Shown: in pieces, positions 32,801 through 43,509 of the stretch
Numbering within the stretch: position 1 is the stretch's first letter
Layout of the letters: each line of letters begins with the position of its first letter
Source of the DNA: Maratus speciosus
Lineage: Eukaryota > Arthropoda > Arachnida > Araneae > Salticidae
NCBI GenBank assembly: GCA_963932465.1
Contig: OZ010788.1
Location: 667,080,484-667,144,483, forward strand
Length of the DNA: 64,000 bases
Direction: 5' to 3'
The notes under the pieces: model-generated
The model's database searches: none
Told to the model about the DNA's origin: nothing
What the model saw: the letters and a program-made list of their open reading frames with translations, nothing else
Position numbers and translations under genes: made by a program

Positions 32801-32924
32801 TTAATCAATTGCAAAGTTTCGTGTTCAAATTTAACAAAATTTCACAAAAATAATTATACAGTTAATTTTTCTAAAATTTCAATCTAGTTATTTTAAATTA
32901 CATTTTGACGCTCACAGCAAAATT

Positions 32925-33320
32925 TGCATCTTTCAATCATCTAGAACAATTCTTAATAATTAACAGATAGTGTGAATTAAATTAACGCAAAAGAATATAA
33001 AATCAATTATCAATTAATTAAAATTATCATCTATCACACTAATAACTAATATTTTCAAATGTTATTAAAATTCCTTTGAACACCAACAATGATATCGGTA
33101 GTGTAAAATATACCTCATGAGAATTCAATTAGTAAAAGCCGACATCGGATATTATTCAAGTAAATAATGCAAACGGAATTTCGAAAATGCAATAGAGAAA
33201 TCTTGACAAAGGTTTAGCGCGTTTTAAATTTTAGATATAGTTTCGGTCGATATATCAATACAGACTTCATACGACAAATATAATTGGATAAAGGCTGATA
33301 GATATATAGACGATAATAGT
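32925..33320 (+). repeat. 18-37 kb repeat family, unit 10
   Basis: CATCGGATATTATTCAAGTA, TCTTGACAAAGGTTTAGCGC and GGTCGATATATCAATACAGA (33245) are present. Confidence 0.75.
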
Positions 33321-33430
33321 TGAGTTATTGACATATTATTAAGAAAACAATTCTTTTAAATACACCCTTGTTTATTACTCAATGGCATATGTTTTGATTA
33401 TTAAACTTATATAAAATATTTGTTCATTAA

Positions 33431-33585
33431 CCCAGAACTGCCAAGCCCCGGGCTTTTTGGATACCAGTATTTTAATTCTGAAAATATTGTTTTATTTAAT
33501 TGGAACAGTTGTGCGATTTTAAAATAACAACATTTTCTCTAAGATAATAGTGGTGTACAAAAAGCCGGATCCTTGGCAACTCTGA
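33431..33585 (+). mobile_element. TTAA MITE, CCCAGAACTGCC type
   Basis: TTAA lies at 33427-33430 and 33586-33589. The left terminus CCCAGAACTGCC faces GGCAACTCTGA. The next MITE begins directly after the shared right TTAA. Confidence 0.6.
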
Positions 33586-33589
33586 TTAA

Positions 33590-33796
33590 CCCTTTCAGGG
33601 GCAAGGCATTTCTGCTGCAAAATTTTTCAACAATTAATTCACACCACAATATAAGAACAAAATTAATTGAAAATAATCAAAAGTGCTTGTTCACATATAT
33701 TATGAGATCGATTGTACTAAAAAATTACTGGTGCCATTTCGTAGTTTGGACATTAAAATTAAACATTTGCAGACTGGAAATGGCGCCCCTGAAAAG
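33590..33796 (+). mobile_element. 207-bp TTAA MITE, CCCTTTCAGGGGC family
   Basis: CCCTTTCAGGGGCAAGGCAT at the left and GCGCCCCTGAAAA before TTAA (33797-33800) at the right. The plus frame at 33573-33800 merely reads across it. Confidence 0.75.
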
Positions 33797-34079
33797 TTAA
33801 AGCTTTAAATACATGATTTTATTTTTATATTCAATACGCACCACTATATTTTAAAAGTAATCATTTTAGTACATTTCTCTTGCACAAATTGTTAAAGTAC
33901 AAGTAAGAATGTTTTTTAAAAATAAAGTGGTGCCAAACGTATAAATTTTGATAACTTGCTATCCCGCGAAAATCGTTGGAGCTGTACGCGGAGGGTTAAC
34001 TTTCATTTAATAATTTTATAAGTCTTTTAAATTAAATTTTCAAGCTTATAGTTGAGAAGAGCAAGTTCCAAACATCTAA

Positions 34080-34400
34080 AATTACGCCAGATATTGTAAA
34101 AACTATTTATCACTTAATTAAAATTAGCATATAACTAATACCCATTAACCAGTACATTTAAAAGTCATTAAAATGTCTTTGAATACCAACGTGGTATTCA
34201 TAGGATAAAATTACCCCTTTAGAACTTAATAAAGACAGACATCGCATATTATTTAAGTAAGCAACGGAAATGTAATTTTGAAAATACAATAGGAAAATCT
34301 CCACACAGACTTAGCACAAATAGTGTTTACTTGATCTAAATTTTAGATACATTTTGACCGATGTAAGATGTTGTGCTTCATATTTTTAAAATAAAACATT
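34080..34400 (+). repeat. 18-37 kb repeat family, unit 11
   Basis: CCAACGTGGTATTCATAGGA, AAGTAAGCAACGGAAATG (34254) and a degraded GACCGATGTAAGATG (34355) are present. The end is eroded. Confidence 0.65.
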
Positions 34401-34450
34401 ATCTGTTGTCAACGCAGTTATTGAAGATAGTCAAATTAATTTCCTCTTAA

Positions 34451-34670
34451 CCATTTCAAGGCCGTTAGAATATTATGATCACTTAACTTTAATCAAAATT
34501 TGTACCAGAATTTTTGAATAAAATTTTACATTTATAACATACGTGGTAACAATAAAAGTAAATAAATAAAAGTAAAAGTTCTAAAATTCCATTTTTTTTA
34601 TTGTCAAAATTTTCAAAAAATTTGGCGTGAGTTCAACATTTCAGGAACATAATTACTTGTTATAAAAAGG
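34451..34670 (+). mobile_element. TTAA MITE, degenerate CCCCTTGAGGGG type
   Basis: TTAA at 34447-34450 and 34671-34674. Inner GGCGTGAGTTCAACATTTCA matches 11179 and 28713, but both termini carry substitutions. Confidence 0.55.
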
Positions 34671-34674
34671 TTAA

Positions 34675-35109
34675 AATACCCTCTAGAACGTTTTCAGTGT
34701 CAGCTCAAATTGGAGACACCTAAGCATAAAATTTTTATTTACCATCTTGATTTCTTGAACGTTTAATTAAAAACGATTTAAAAAATTTCATATGTTTTAA
34801 CTTATTTTAATTTACTTTTCCAATTGTTCTTGTTGTTGTATTATTATAATTATTCAATATAAAGTAAAAGCAACAATGTTTATCTTTACTCTAGAAAATT
34901 GTTTATTTAGCAATTCACAAACATTTATAGAAAATAAAATTTCTAAATAAAATTTATAATTTTAATAATTAATAATAATTAAAATCGAACTCTGTTCAAT
35001 GATATATGCAAAAAATGTTTTTGAATAGAATACCAATAAGTAACATTATTGGTTGTACATAGATCAGAATGTATAGAATGTTATATCCCCCTTTAAAACT
35101 ACGTGATCA
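34675..35109. other. Gene-free stretch
   Basis: AT-rich, with no repeat partner or coding frame recognised. Confidence 0.4.
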
Positions 35110-35440
35110 TCTGAAATCTCCATCGATGTATCGATCAAGCAGTGTCTAAAATTTAAAACGCGCTAAGCCTTTGTCACGATTTTACTATCACATTTTTGAA
35201 ATTCCATTTCCAGTGTTTACTTGAATATCCGACGTCTGCCTTTATTAATTGAGTTCCCATGACAGACGTTTTATTCTGCCTATAATACGTTCGCACTAAA
35301 AACCGTTTTAATGACTTTTAAACGCATTCGTTACTTTTTAATATACAGACGATAATTTTAGTTAATTGATAATTGATTTTCTTAAATTCCTTTTCGCTAA
35401 TTTCTCTTTAATTCACAATGCCCATTAATTATCACAGATT
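35110..35440 (-). repeat. 18-37 kb repeat family, unit 12 (only inverted copy)
   Basis: On the minus strand: GGGAACTCAATTAATAAAGG, GACGTCGGATATTCAAGTAA, TGACAAAGGCTTAGCGCG, then GATCGATACATCGATGG (35121-35137). Confidence 0.75.
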
Positions 35441-35913
35441 TAAAGATTCAAATAGGTGAAATAAACTTCTTTGGCATATTACAAAGTAATAATAATTTAA
35501 GAATTCATTAGTAATTTATAATTAAATTAGAAATTAATTATTTTGACATCCTTGTAAAATTCAATTAGGTGATTATTTATTTTTTTTTGAAATGTCATGA
35601 TCATTTCGAATTTTAATATTTCAGTTTCATAAATGTATTATTTATTTTAAATTTCAAAGCAGTATAAATGAACGAATTTTCTGTATGCCGTATCTATTTA
35701 TAGATTTTTTCTTATCTTACACATAACTTAAAAAATGATCTTTTTTTAATGTTTCTAACCCCCCCCCCCCCCCATACAACATAAAGAATGCATAATTTTA
35801 CTTACAAAATTTTTAAAAAAAATAAGAAATTATGTAAGTATTTCTCCTTAAATTAAATTTTCCGAGAAACACATTAGTAATTAAAATTTTCAAAATCAAA
35901 TTCCCATGTTCAT

Positions 35914-36393
35914 ATTTCAGAATTCTTCAATCTTCTAAAGCTTTTAATTGTTGGAGGATAAACTTTTCAAATCGAGAATCATTGTGAATTGCAAATTAAA
36001 ATGAAATTAAGTTTAAAGAATCTACAAAAAAAAAAAAAAAAAAAACTAGTTATCAATTAATTGATATCATTATACATTTATTATGAATTAATCAATTACG
36101 TTTAAAATCCATTATAATAACTTTCAATATCAACCTGCTATTGACAGGATAAACTTTGTCGTATGGGAACTCAATTATTAAAGGCAGTAATCGGGTATTA
36201 TTCAAGTAAACAATGAGAATGGAATTTCAGAAATTCGATGTAGAAATCTTAACAAAGGTTTAGCGCGTTTTAAATATTTGATACAATTTAATCGATAGAA
36301 AGTTCAGACGATTATGCAGTTTTATAGAAAGTTGTCTCAGAAAATAATACTGTTAAATGTTGATGTAAATATATCAAAATGTTGATGTAAAAT
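35914..36393 (+). repeat. 18-37 kb repeat family, unit 13; tandem copy 1
   Basis: A 480-bp segment repeated immediately at 36394 with one clear substitution and a change in A-tract length. AAGTAAACAATGAGAATGG (36204) is present, while the palindrome is reduced to TTTAATCGATAGAAAG. Confidence 0.85.
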
Positions 36394-36860
36394 ATTTCAG
36401 AATTCTTCAATCTTCTAAAGCTTTTAATTGTTGGAGGATAAACTTTTCAAATCGAGAATCATTGTGAATTGCAAATTAAAATGAAATTAAGTTTAAAGAA
36501 TCTACAAAAAAAAAAAAAAAAAAAAAAACTAGTTATCAATTAATTGATATCATTATACATTTATTATGAATTAATCAATTACGTTTAAAATCCATTATAA
36601 TAACTTTCAATATCAACCTGCTATTGACAGGATAAACTTTGTCGTATGGGAACTCAATTATTAAAGGCAGTAATCGGGTATTATTCAAGTAAACAATGAG
36701 AATGGAATTTCCGAAATTCGATGTAGAAATCTTAACAAAGGTTTAGCGCGTTTTAAATATTTGATACAATTTAATCGATAGAAAGTTCAGACGATTATGC
36801 AGTTTTATAGAAAGTTGTCTCAGAAAATAATACTGTTAAATGTTGATGTAAATAATAAGG
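36394..36860 (+). repeat. 18-37 kb repeat family, unit 14; tandem copy 2
   Basis: Direct neighbour and near-identical copy of 35914-36393. This is the youngest duplication in the cluster. Confidence 0.85.
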
Positions 36861-37030
36861 GTTTAGTTATAATCATAGTTCAGTCGAAATTCATTTGAGC
36901 GAGGTCTGATAGAACTAAAAATTCGGGATAGCAAAATTTTATTTATTGTCCGGTTACCATTATATAATTTCGTTATAAGAATACTCCATTATAGCAAATA
37001 TATATTGCTTGCATCGAAAAGTTTTTTTAA

Positions 37031-37230
37031 CCCCTTGGGGACGAGCGACACGTACACGTGTCGGAAATAGGCCTAAGGATCATCGTTTATCCTCACCAGT
37101 AAAATTTTCCTGTAAAATTTGCCTTATTTAATCCGAGCATTTTCCCGATTTGAATAGGCACAAACTTCTGTTTTTTAAAACCGGTAGCAAAGTAATAAAC
37201 ATTTCGTAAAAGGCTCCCGTCGCGAAGGGG
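37031..37230 (-). mobile_element. 200-bp TTAA MITE, CCCCTTCGCG family
   Basis: Intact TTAA on both sides (37027-37030, 37231-37234). The termini are CCCCTTGGGGACGAGCG and the complement CCCCTTCGCGACGGGAGCC. CACCAGTAAAATTTT, TTTGCCTTATTTAATC and AACCGGTAG lie inside. It is the best preserved member of its family. Confidence 0.85.
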
Positions 37231-37283
37231 TTAATACGCCTCGAAATTAGGAAAAGTATTCCTTCGCTTTTCAACACTTTCCA

Positions 37284-38095
37284 ACAAAGTTGAAAAGTGT
37301 TTATGCATTCGGTTTGTCTGTCCGTCTGTCCACGCTCTAACTCCCGTCTAACTCCCTCGGATTTTTATGCAATTGATAAAGGTTATTTAGGGTCACGAAA
37401 GCATGTTTGGTATTGCATATGAAGTATGTAGGATTAATAGTTCATTGACAGGAGCACTCAAAAGTATTCCATTACATTATGGTATATGGGAAAAAATCGT
37501 TTGCAGAGTATTTTAATGATATTACGCTATTTGAAATGTATTGAAACTGATATAAATCACTGAATTTCACTACGATCACGTCAGAACAGGGCTTTCATAG
37601 CATTTTTTATTCATTTACAATACTGTCTTTGAGTAACAATTGCTGGAGTGTACGGTTTAAAATTCGGTATGCGCTTTTAAATCCAATTAATTTTTTGCAT
37701 GTCACTCACTATATAGAAATTCTACACCTCATATACAGGGCTGCACAAAAGTATTCATGCACAATTCTCCTTATTTGAGAAAATTGCTGAAGGGGAATTT
37801 TTAACTGAAACATATGTATTTCTTAAGTTAACTAAATTTTGGTATGCATTCAGTTAGTAAATACAAATCTATACATCCTATACAGGACTGCTGAAAAAAT
37901 TCGGATAATTTTCCGATTGTGGATGAGAACAGCTGAAATTGGGTTTTGAAATGTGTTATGCGTTTCCATAGGAATGAATTAGGGTAATATTTAAATTTTT
38001 TTAACTGTGCAATTTTTTTTACATTAATCTGAATGTGTTGAAAAAGTGTTTCATAATCAATGCTTGACCCATGATTTTTTCTTTTTTTTTATTTA
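37284..38095 (+). repeat. Dispersed repeat copy B
   Basis: It matches 3030-3110 and 4851-6415 in order, without the two elements inserted there. CATATACAGGGCTGCACAAA at about 37730 and CTGAATGTGTTG at 38030 are landmarks. The class is unknown. Confidence 0.55.
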
Positions 38096-38361
38096 TTGAT
38101 AAAGTGATTGAGAAAAATTCTGTTTATAGAAGTACATAAATGTTTAGCAACTTTTTGCTATTCGTGGATACCTCGGGAGCTTCAAATTTACAGAATAAAT
38201 GTTCATCGTATTTCATTTAAAAACAATACAAACTTTCGAAACGTCGATTAGCATGTAGTAGTGTAAAATTTAAATCAAACTTTTCGACTTTTTTCATCTT
38301 TCACATTCTATTCGTAAAACTGAATTAACGTGTCCAAAAAGTGACAATGTCGCGATCTTAA

Positions 38362-38590
38362 GGGGGCTGGTCACTCAACTTCGGAATTCTCCTCTGTAAT
38401 GTTAAGTCTATGGGCATTTGATGCATTCGTCTATTTAAAATATCTTCTCGGGAAATTTATATTTTTACACAAAAAAATAGAAGTTAAAAATATAAATTTC
38501 CCGAGGAGATATTTTAAATAGACGAATGCATCCAATGCCCATAGGCTTAACATTACGGAGGAAAATTCCGAAACTGAGTGACCAGCCTTT
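38362..38590. mobile_element. 229-bp TTAA foldback, GGCTGGTCACTC family
   Basis: TTAA at 38358-38361 and 38591-38594. Arms of about 105 bases are nearly perfect (GGCTGGTCACTCAACTTCGG, AATGTTAAGTCTATGGGC). The direct-repeat partner at 39085-39097 reads GCGATCTTAATCTCC without the element, which gives the empty site. It is the short relative of 15133-15762. Confidence 0.85.
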
Positions 38591-38595
38591 TTAAT

Positions 38596-38770
38596 CTTCT
38601 TTATTGAAGATACTTTCAAAGCGTAAAGAGAAAAAAAAAAAAAAAAAAAAGAGGGAAAAACAATCCCAGACCCTCAGATGCTGCAAAAACGCTATCTGTC
38701 ATAAACTAAACTCGACATGAGCATTATTTCCGACGTCTCATGTCTTTGGCTTTATTAATTTATTCACTCC
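38596..38770 (+). repeat. Direct repeat, copy 1 (partner 39050-39245)
   Basis: AATTAACGTGTCCAAAAAGT (38322), ACTTTCAAAG, CTATCTGTCATAAACTAAAC and ACTC match 39058-39230. The foldback interrupts this copy. Confidence 0.55.
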
Positions 38771-39049
38771 TTTAATCGCAAATTTTAATGCTAAAAATAT
38801 TTAATAATAAACCTGTGTATATTTTCTGGTTTTAATTTTATTAAAATAATATTTTGTTAAGCTAGTTGTTTTATCCTAATACCCTATTATTATAGATAAA
38901 TTAAAAATAAAAATAATTCAAATTTCAGCTTACTTACTTAATGAATCTTTTTTTTATGATTCTAATTTTAAGTAAAAATAAAAAACAAACTAAAATAAAA
39001 CTTTAACCAAAGCCTTAAACCTTTATATATATATATATAATAATCTAAA

Positions 39050-39245
39050 ACACTAAATTAACGTATCCAAAAAAGTGACAATGCCGCGATCTTAATCTCC
39101 TTAAATACTGAAGGTACTTCCAAAGAACCAACGAGAAAGGAAAAATAAAAAAGATGGGAGATAAAACATGTGGAACATAACTCAGAACCTCAACTCCTGC
39201 AAACCGCGATCATGTCATAAACTAAACTCTAAACCAGCATTCTTT
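39050..39245 (+). repeat. Direct repeat, copy 2
   Basis: Uninterrupted partner of the repeat split by 38362-38590. A 34-codon minus frame in 39217-39320 reads MDRRRTVRWKDDSHVATQRQ at its start and may belong to the cluster that follows. Confidence 0.5.
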
Positions 39246-39393
39246 TCTGCAAGCTGTCGCTGAGTGGCGACATGACTATCATCCTTCCATCTGACTGTCC
39301 TCCTCCTGTCCATTTTATGAAGGGAGCTGATTTTCTGCGCCGCTAAACCGAGTGTTTGGCGCTACCTCTGACAAATGAGCTCTGAGTTCAGAA

Positions 39394-39555
39394 TCAAGAT
39401 CGTCCGACCATAACACAAGACTGATTAAGAAATCTTTTTTCTACTGCCTCCGACTTTTCTGGTTCAGGCGATTTTTTCTCGATTAACTCTGCCCCTATAT
39501 TATCTGTTGACTTGGATTTGATAGTGATCAAATGGAGATTTGCCTTCTTGCGCAT
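39394..39555 (-). pseudogene. Possible exon or gene remnant, minus strand
   Basis: ATG at 39555 opens a 53-residue frame containing NLHLITIKSKSTDNIGAELI and EKKSPEPEKSEAVEK. A second frame directly downstream on the same strand reads SDDLDSELRAHLSEVAPN. The acidic, charged composition differs from chance frames in this window. The region 39384-39540 has a paralogue at 40246-40395 with the same reading but stops and shifts. It could be decayed tandem exons of an unknown gene, or chance. Confidence 0.3.
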
Positions 39556-40495
39556 GAAGTTAAGGAAATATTTTTATCAGTTGAGTGTGTCGTTATTAAG
39601 TTTTCTTTATTTTCCAAAATAATACAATATAATATATTAATATGGAATCAAAGTCATGACCTTTATTATCCGATGACTTGGACTTGATGGCGATCAAATG
39701 CAAATCGCCCTCTTGTTTATGTTTTTCATTAAGTTCAGGCAGTTTTTACTCGATTAACTCTGCCCCTGTATTATCTGTTGACTTGGATTTGATAGTGATC
39801 AAATGGATATTGCCTTCTTGTTGATGTTCTGCATAAAGTTAAGCATTTTTTTTTTTTTTTTTTTTTTTTTATTGATTGAGTGTGTCATTAATTTTCAAAT
39901 TTTCTTTATTATCCAAAATAAAATAATATAATATATTAACATGGAATCAAAGTCATAACATTTATTATCTGAAGACTTGGATTTGAGTCAAATGGAGATT
40001 GCCTTCTTGTTGATGTTTTGCATAAAGGGAATTTTTTCATTTGAGTGTGACATTATTAGTTTTCAAGTTTTCTTTGTTATCCTAAATAATATAATGTAAT
40101 ATATTAGCATGGAATCAAAGTCATAACCTTTTTTATCCGAAGACTTTGATTTGATGGTGATAAAATGGAGATTGCCTTGTTGTTGCTGTTGTTTTGCATA
40201 AAGTTCAGGCAATTTTTAACTGATTATATTCCCTTTGGGTTCAAAATTAGAATCATCTGACCATAACACAAGACTGATTGAAAAATCATTTTTCTTTTAT
40301 CTCTCCTTTTTTCTGGTTCAGGCAATTGTTTTTCGATTAACTGTGCCCCTGAATTATCTGATCACTTAGATGTGATGGTGATCAAATGGAGGTCACATTC
40401 TTGTTGATTTATTACACAAAGTTATGCTACATTTTAATTCATTAAATATTCTTCTTCATAACAAGCTGATGACTTCGATTTAATGGTAATTGTTT
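39480..40495 (-). repeat. Degenerate repeat cluster with coding-like minus strand
   Basis: The motif GACTTGGATTTGATGGTGAT, extended by CAAATGGAGATTGCC, recurs seven times near 39505, 39675, 39779, 39974, 40140, 40361 and 40469. Between several copies ATAATATATTAACATGGAAT and CAAAGTCATAAC also recur. On the minus strand the motif translates as NLHLITIKSKS with variants. Stops and frameshifts interrupt most copies. A T tract lies at 39846-39871. Confidence 0.55.
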
Positions 40496-40499
40496 TCTC

Positions 40500-41120
40500 C
40501 TGATTATTTATTCTTTTAAAATTTTCTCTTTAAAACTTTAACTCTTTAACTTTAACTCTTTAAATTCAACTTAATTATTAATTATAGTTCAGAATTAAAA
40601 TTTAATAAGATAACATAATTTTTTCTAATCTAGTGTTTAAATTTGCTTTCTTAAAACTTTAATAAGAAACTAATATTTTAATAACACATATACCAGAAAA
40701 TAAGAGATTTATACAGTTTTATTTCAGAATAATAATTAACACTTATAGTATACATCTCCATTCTAAGTAATTTGCAATTAGAGAAGCAATCCTATCGCAT
40801 TAAATGGATTGACATATATGCTATGAAATCATATTTTTTAAACTAAATATTTCATTTAATCAACTTTTTATTAATGTTTTATTCTTATGCACACTTAAAT
40901 CCTTATATTTTTAAATTATTCTCTCATTTTCTTATTCTATCACTTTGTTTATATAGTATACACATACACTTTTTTAAACGTAAAAGCACGAAATTGTTGG
41001 TGATTGAAAGCTATTGAAGTTATTTAGAATGGAATAGCGTTTTTCCCTTTTCATTAAATGTATTATATCTTATTATAAGCGATTGGTTATTCTCTCATTT
41101 CGCGTTCTAGCAACGCCCCC
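40500..41120. other. Gene-free stretch
   Basis: AT-rich, with nothing recognised. Confidence 0.4.
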
Positions 41121-41127
41121 TAGTTAA

Positions 41128-41339
41128 CCCTGTCCGGCGCGAAGTAATTCTGTTTATAAATTGATGAAATAATGGACTGACACCATTATTTATAAACGAA
41201 TTTATTAGAAAATACGAATTTGCTTATTTTCATGTACATTATAAAAGGAAAATCTTAATTAAATATTCTTGGTACCGTTTGTCAGTTTTGGAATTAAAAT
41301 TAGGTGTCCTTTTTTTTAAGGGCACCGCCTATGAAAGGG
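41128..41339 (+). mobile_element. 212-bp TTAA MITE, CCCTGTCCGGCGC variant
   Basis: TTAA at 41124-41127 and 41340-41343. The interior matches 7869, 58358 and 62377 (GATGAAATAATGGACTGACA, GTCAGTTTTGGAATTAAAAT). Confidence 0.8.
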
Positions 41340-41343
41340 TTAA

Positions 41344-41584
41344 GGGAGAAAGCTTTGACACGCGTCTCGAAAACGTCACACAAAGCAGGCAAAACAAAGA
41401 AAAAAATTCGAACAACTTGCAGGTTTCGTTTTCTTTGTCCCGTGGAATTGTTAATTAATTAGAAAATAAGAATTAATAATTCCACGAGCCAAAAGAAAAC
41501 GAAACCTGCAAGTTGTTCGAATTTTTTTCTTTGTTTTGCCTGCTTTGTGTGACGATTTTTTGACGCGTGTCAAGTCTTTTTCCC
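41344..41584. mobile_element. 241-bp near-perfect hairpin
   Basis: Arms of about 113 bases (41344-41456, 41472-41584) differ at few positions. GCAGGCAAAACAAAG and AACTTGCAGGTTTCGTTTTC are on the left and their complements on the right. It begins GGGAGAAAG right after the TTAA of the previous MITE and ends CCC before TTAT, so it may itself be TTAA-targeted. No coding. Confidence 0.75.
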
Positions 41585-43285
41585 TTATCGAGTCGTTGGC
41601 TTTAGTTTACGTTCATATTTAGTACAATTTTTGATAGAGTTTTTCGCCTTATTTAATCTGAGAAAATTGTATTACAAATCTTGCGATTCAAAATGGAGAT
41701 CCCTTATCGGTCCTATGTTATCTCTCACGTGACATCGGTACTTTGTCGTATCAGTCGTATGGCACGTGTGAGGTGACAAAAATAACACGTTAGAGAACAG
41801 CATATCTTAATACATTTTTTTGTTGTTGTTGTTGACACTACTGTCTTTTCCATTATGCGCAATAGAAGTATAATTAGGAAATTTATTTTTTAAACATAGT
41901 GGTGCGAATAGAATATAAAATAGTTGTTCGTGATAACCCTGCGAATATTCATTCACTACAACTACAGTCTAGAGGCGAATCATACATAAAAAGCTAGCTT
42001 TCGATAAGGATTAGATATTAAATAGAAATGTTCTGTTCTTAAATAATGGTTCATTTGAAACTAAGGACTATATAAGCATTATGCCATCCATAAATTAGAT
42101 TAAAAATGCCAAACTTGGCCGGTTTTTTTTTTTTTTAAGATTCTTTGCCGTTTTCTGGTAATGGTAGACGCTATTCAATTTTTTAGTTTCTGAATACAAA
42201 TATCTACGGATTTCGCGCATTTAAGAACACATTAAGTTTACAAATGCATTAGGCACTTTGGATTTGGGAACAGAATTAAATGTTTCAAGATTTTTTTCGC
42301 GCCGAAAACACAATGCGATTAAAGAACAAATTAAGAAATCGACAATAAACATTTAGTTTTATAAATTCATTATAGAAAACTGTATTAATATCGTAACAAA
42401 CGTTAATGTAATCTTTTTGTCTAAATAGAGCTGTTTTTCGTCATTAAATATTCGGTAATATTATTTGTAATTCTACAATATGCTAATATTTAACTTACAC
42501 GCGTAGACGATAAATGCCAAAACTAATTATAACATAATTTCAAAATAATTAGCTCAAAACTAATTAGCCTCTTTTCTTACTTTGTTAACGAAAAATTACT
42601 AAGCAAAAACAGATTAAACATCGTTAGTAATATGGGAAAAGTTTTTTATGTTCGTTAATGAGTCATGTTTTATTTATAAAAACACATTTTACTTACTTAA
42701 AAAGTAATATCCATTGCATAATTTGAATCCTTACCTGCAAAAAACAAGAGAAACAGCTAATTAGACAAAAATAAAGCATAAAAATGCAATTAAATTTCTT
42801 CCATTCTAATACAGTTTCATAAATACATTACGCAAAATATATAATGCGTTTTAAAATAAATTGTAACGGTATTTTTTTTTTTCAAAAGCAGGTAATGAGC
42901 GCAGTAATTTATTTTGAAGCTCTTTAAAGCTGAATTTATTGTTTGAAAATATAATTGTTTTTTCAACTACGATTTTGTTAATAGAGTTCGATTTTCGAAG
43001 ACTCTTTTAGAATATATTTTGGCTTTAAGATAATAGGATCTGTGATCAATAACGAAAATTTTAAGAGAATCCCATTTAATTCGGATACTTAATACTTTTA
43101 ATGAAGCTCTAATTGCAATATTTTGTATTTTGTTTTTTCAAGATTCAATACAGGGCCTGCTCGGTTCCTATACTTTTACGTGCCACTAATTCCGAAAAGT
43201 AATCTTCACCTTGTCTAATGAGAGAAATTATGCGATTAAATAAGGCGAAAATTAATTTTCAGTTATTTCAATAATAGTTTTAACC
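41585..43285. other. Gene-free stretch
   Basis: It holds a CGCCTTATTTAATCTGAG core fragment at 41645, a GTGGTGCGAATAGAATATAA fragment at 41900 and a CAGGGCCTGCTCGG end at 43155 with GATTAAATAAGGCGAAA at 43234. These are all pieces of MITE families. No gene signal. Confidence 0.4.
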
Positions 43286-43290
43286 CTTAA

Positions 43291-43502
43291 CCCTTTCAGG
43301 GGCGCCGTTTGCAGTCTGCAAACGCTTAATTATAATGCCCAAACTTCCAAATGGCACGAGTAATTTTTTTAATACAATTTATATCTCATAACATACGTGA
43401 AGAAAAGCTTTCAATTATTTTCAAATAAATCTGTTCGTAAATTGCGATGCGAATTAATTATTTGAACATTTTTGGAGCAGAAATGCCCTGCCCCTGAAAG
43501 TG
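43291..43502. mobile_element. 212-bp TTAA MITE, CCCTTTCAGGGGC family
   Basis: TTAA at 43287-43290 and 43503-43506. The termini are CCCTTTCAGGGGCGCC and the complement of GCCCCTGAAAGTG. Confidence 0.8.
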
Positions 43503-43509
43503 TTAACGA

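Noticed and set aside
18020..36860. CRISPR-like array
   Set aside because: The units are hundreds of bases long, diverged and irregularly spaced, and the genome is eukaryotic.
37031..37230. Short CG-containing termini as gene promoters
   Set aside because: They are inverted termini of TTAA-flanked MITEs, and no transcription unit follows them.
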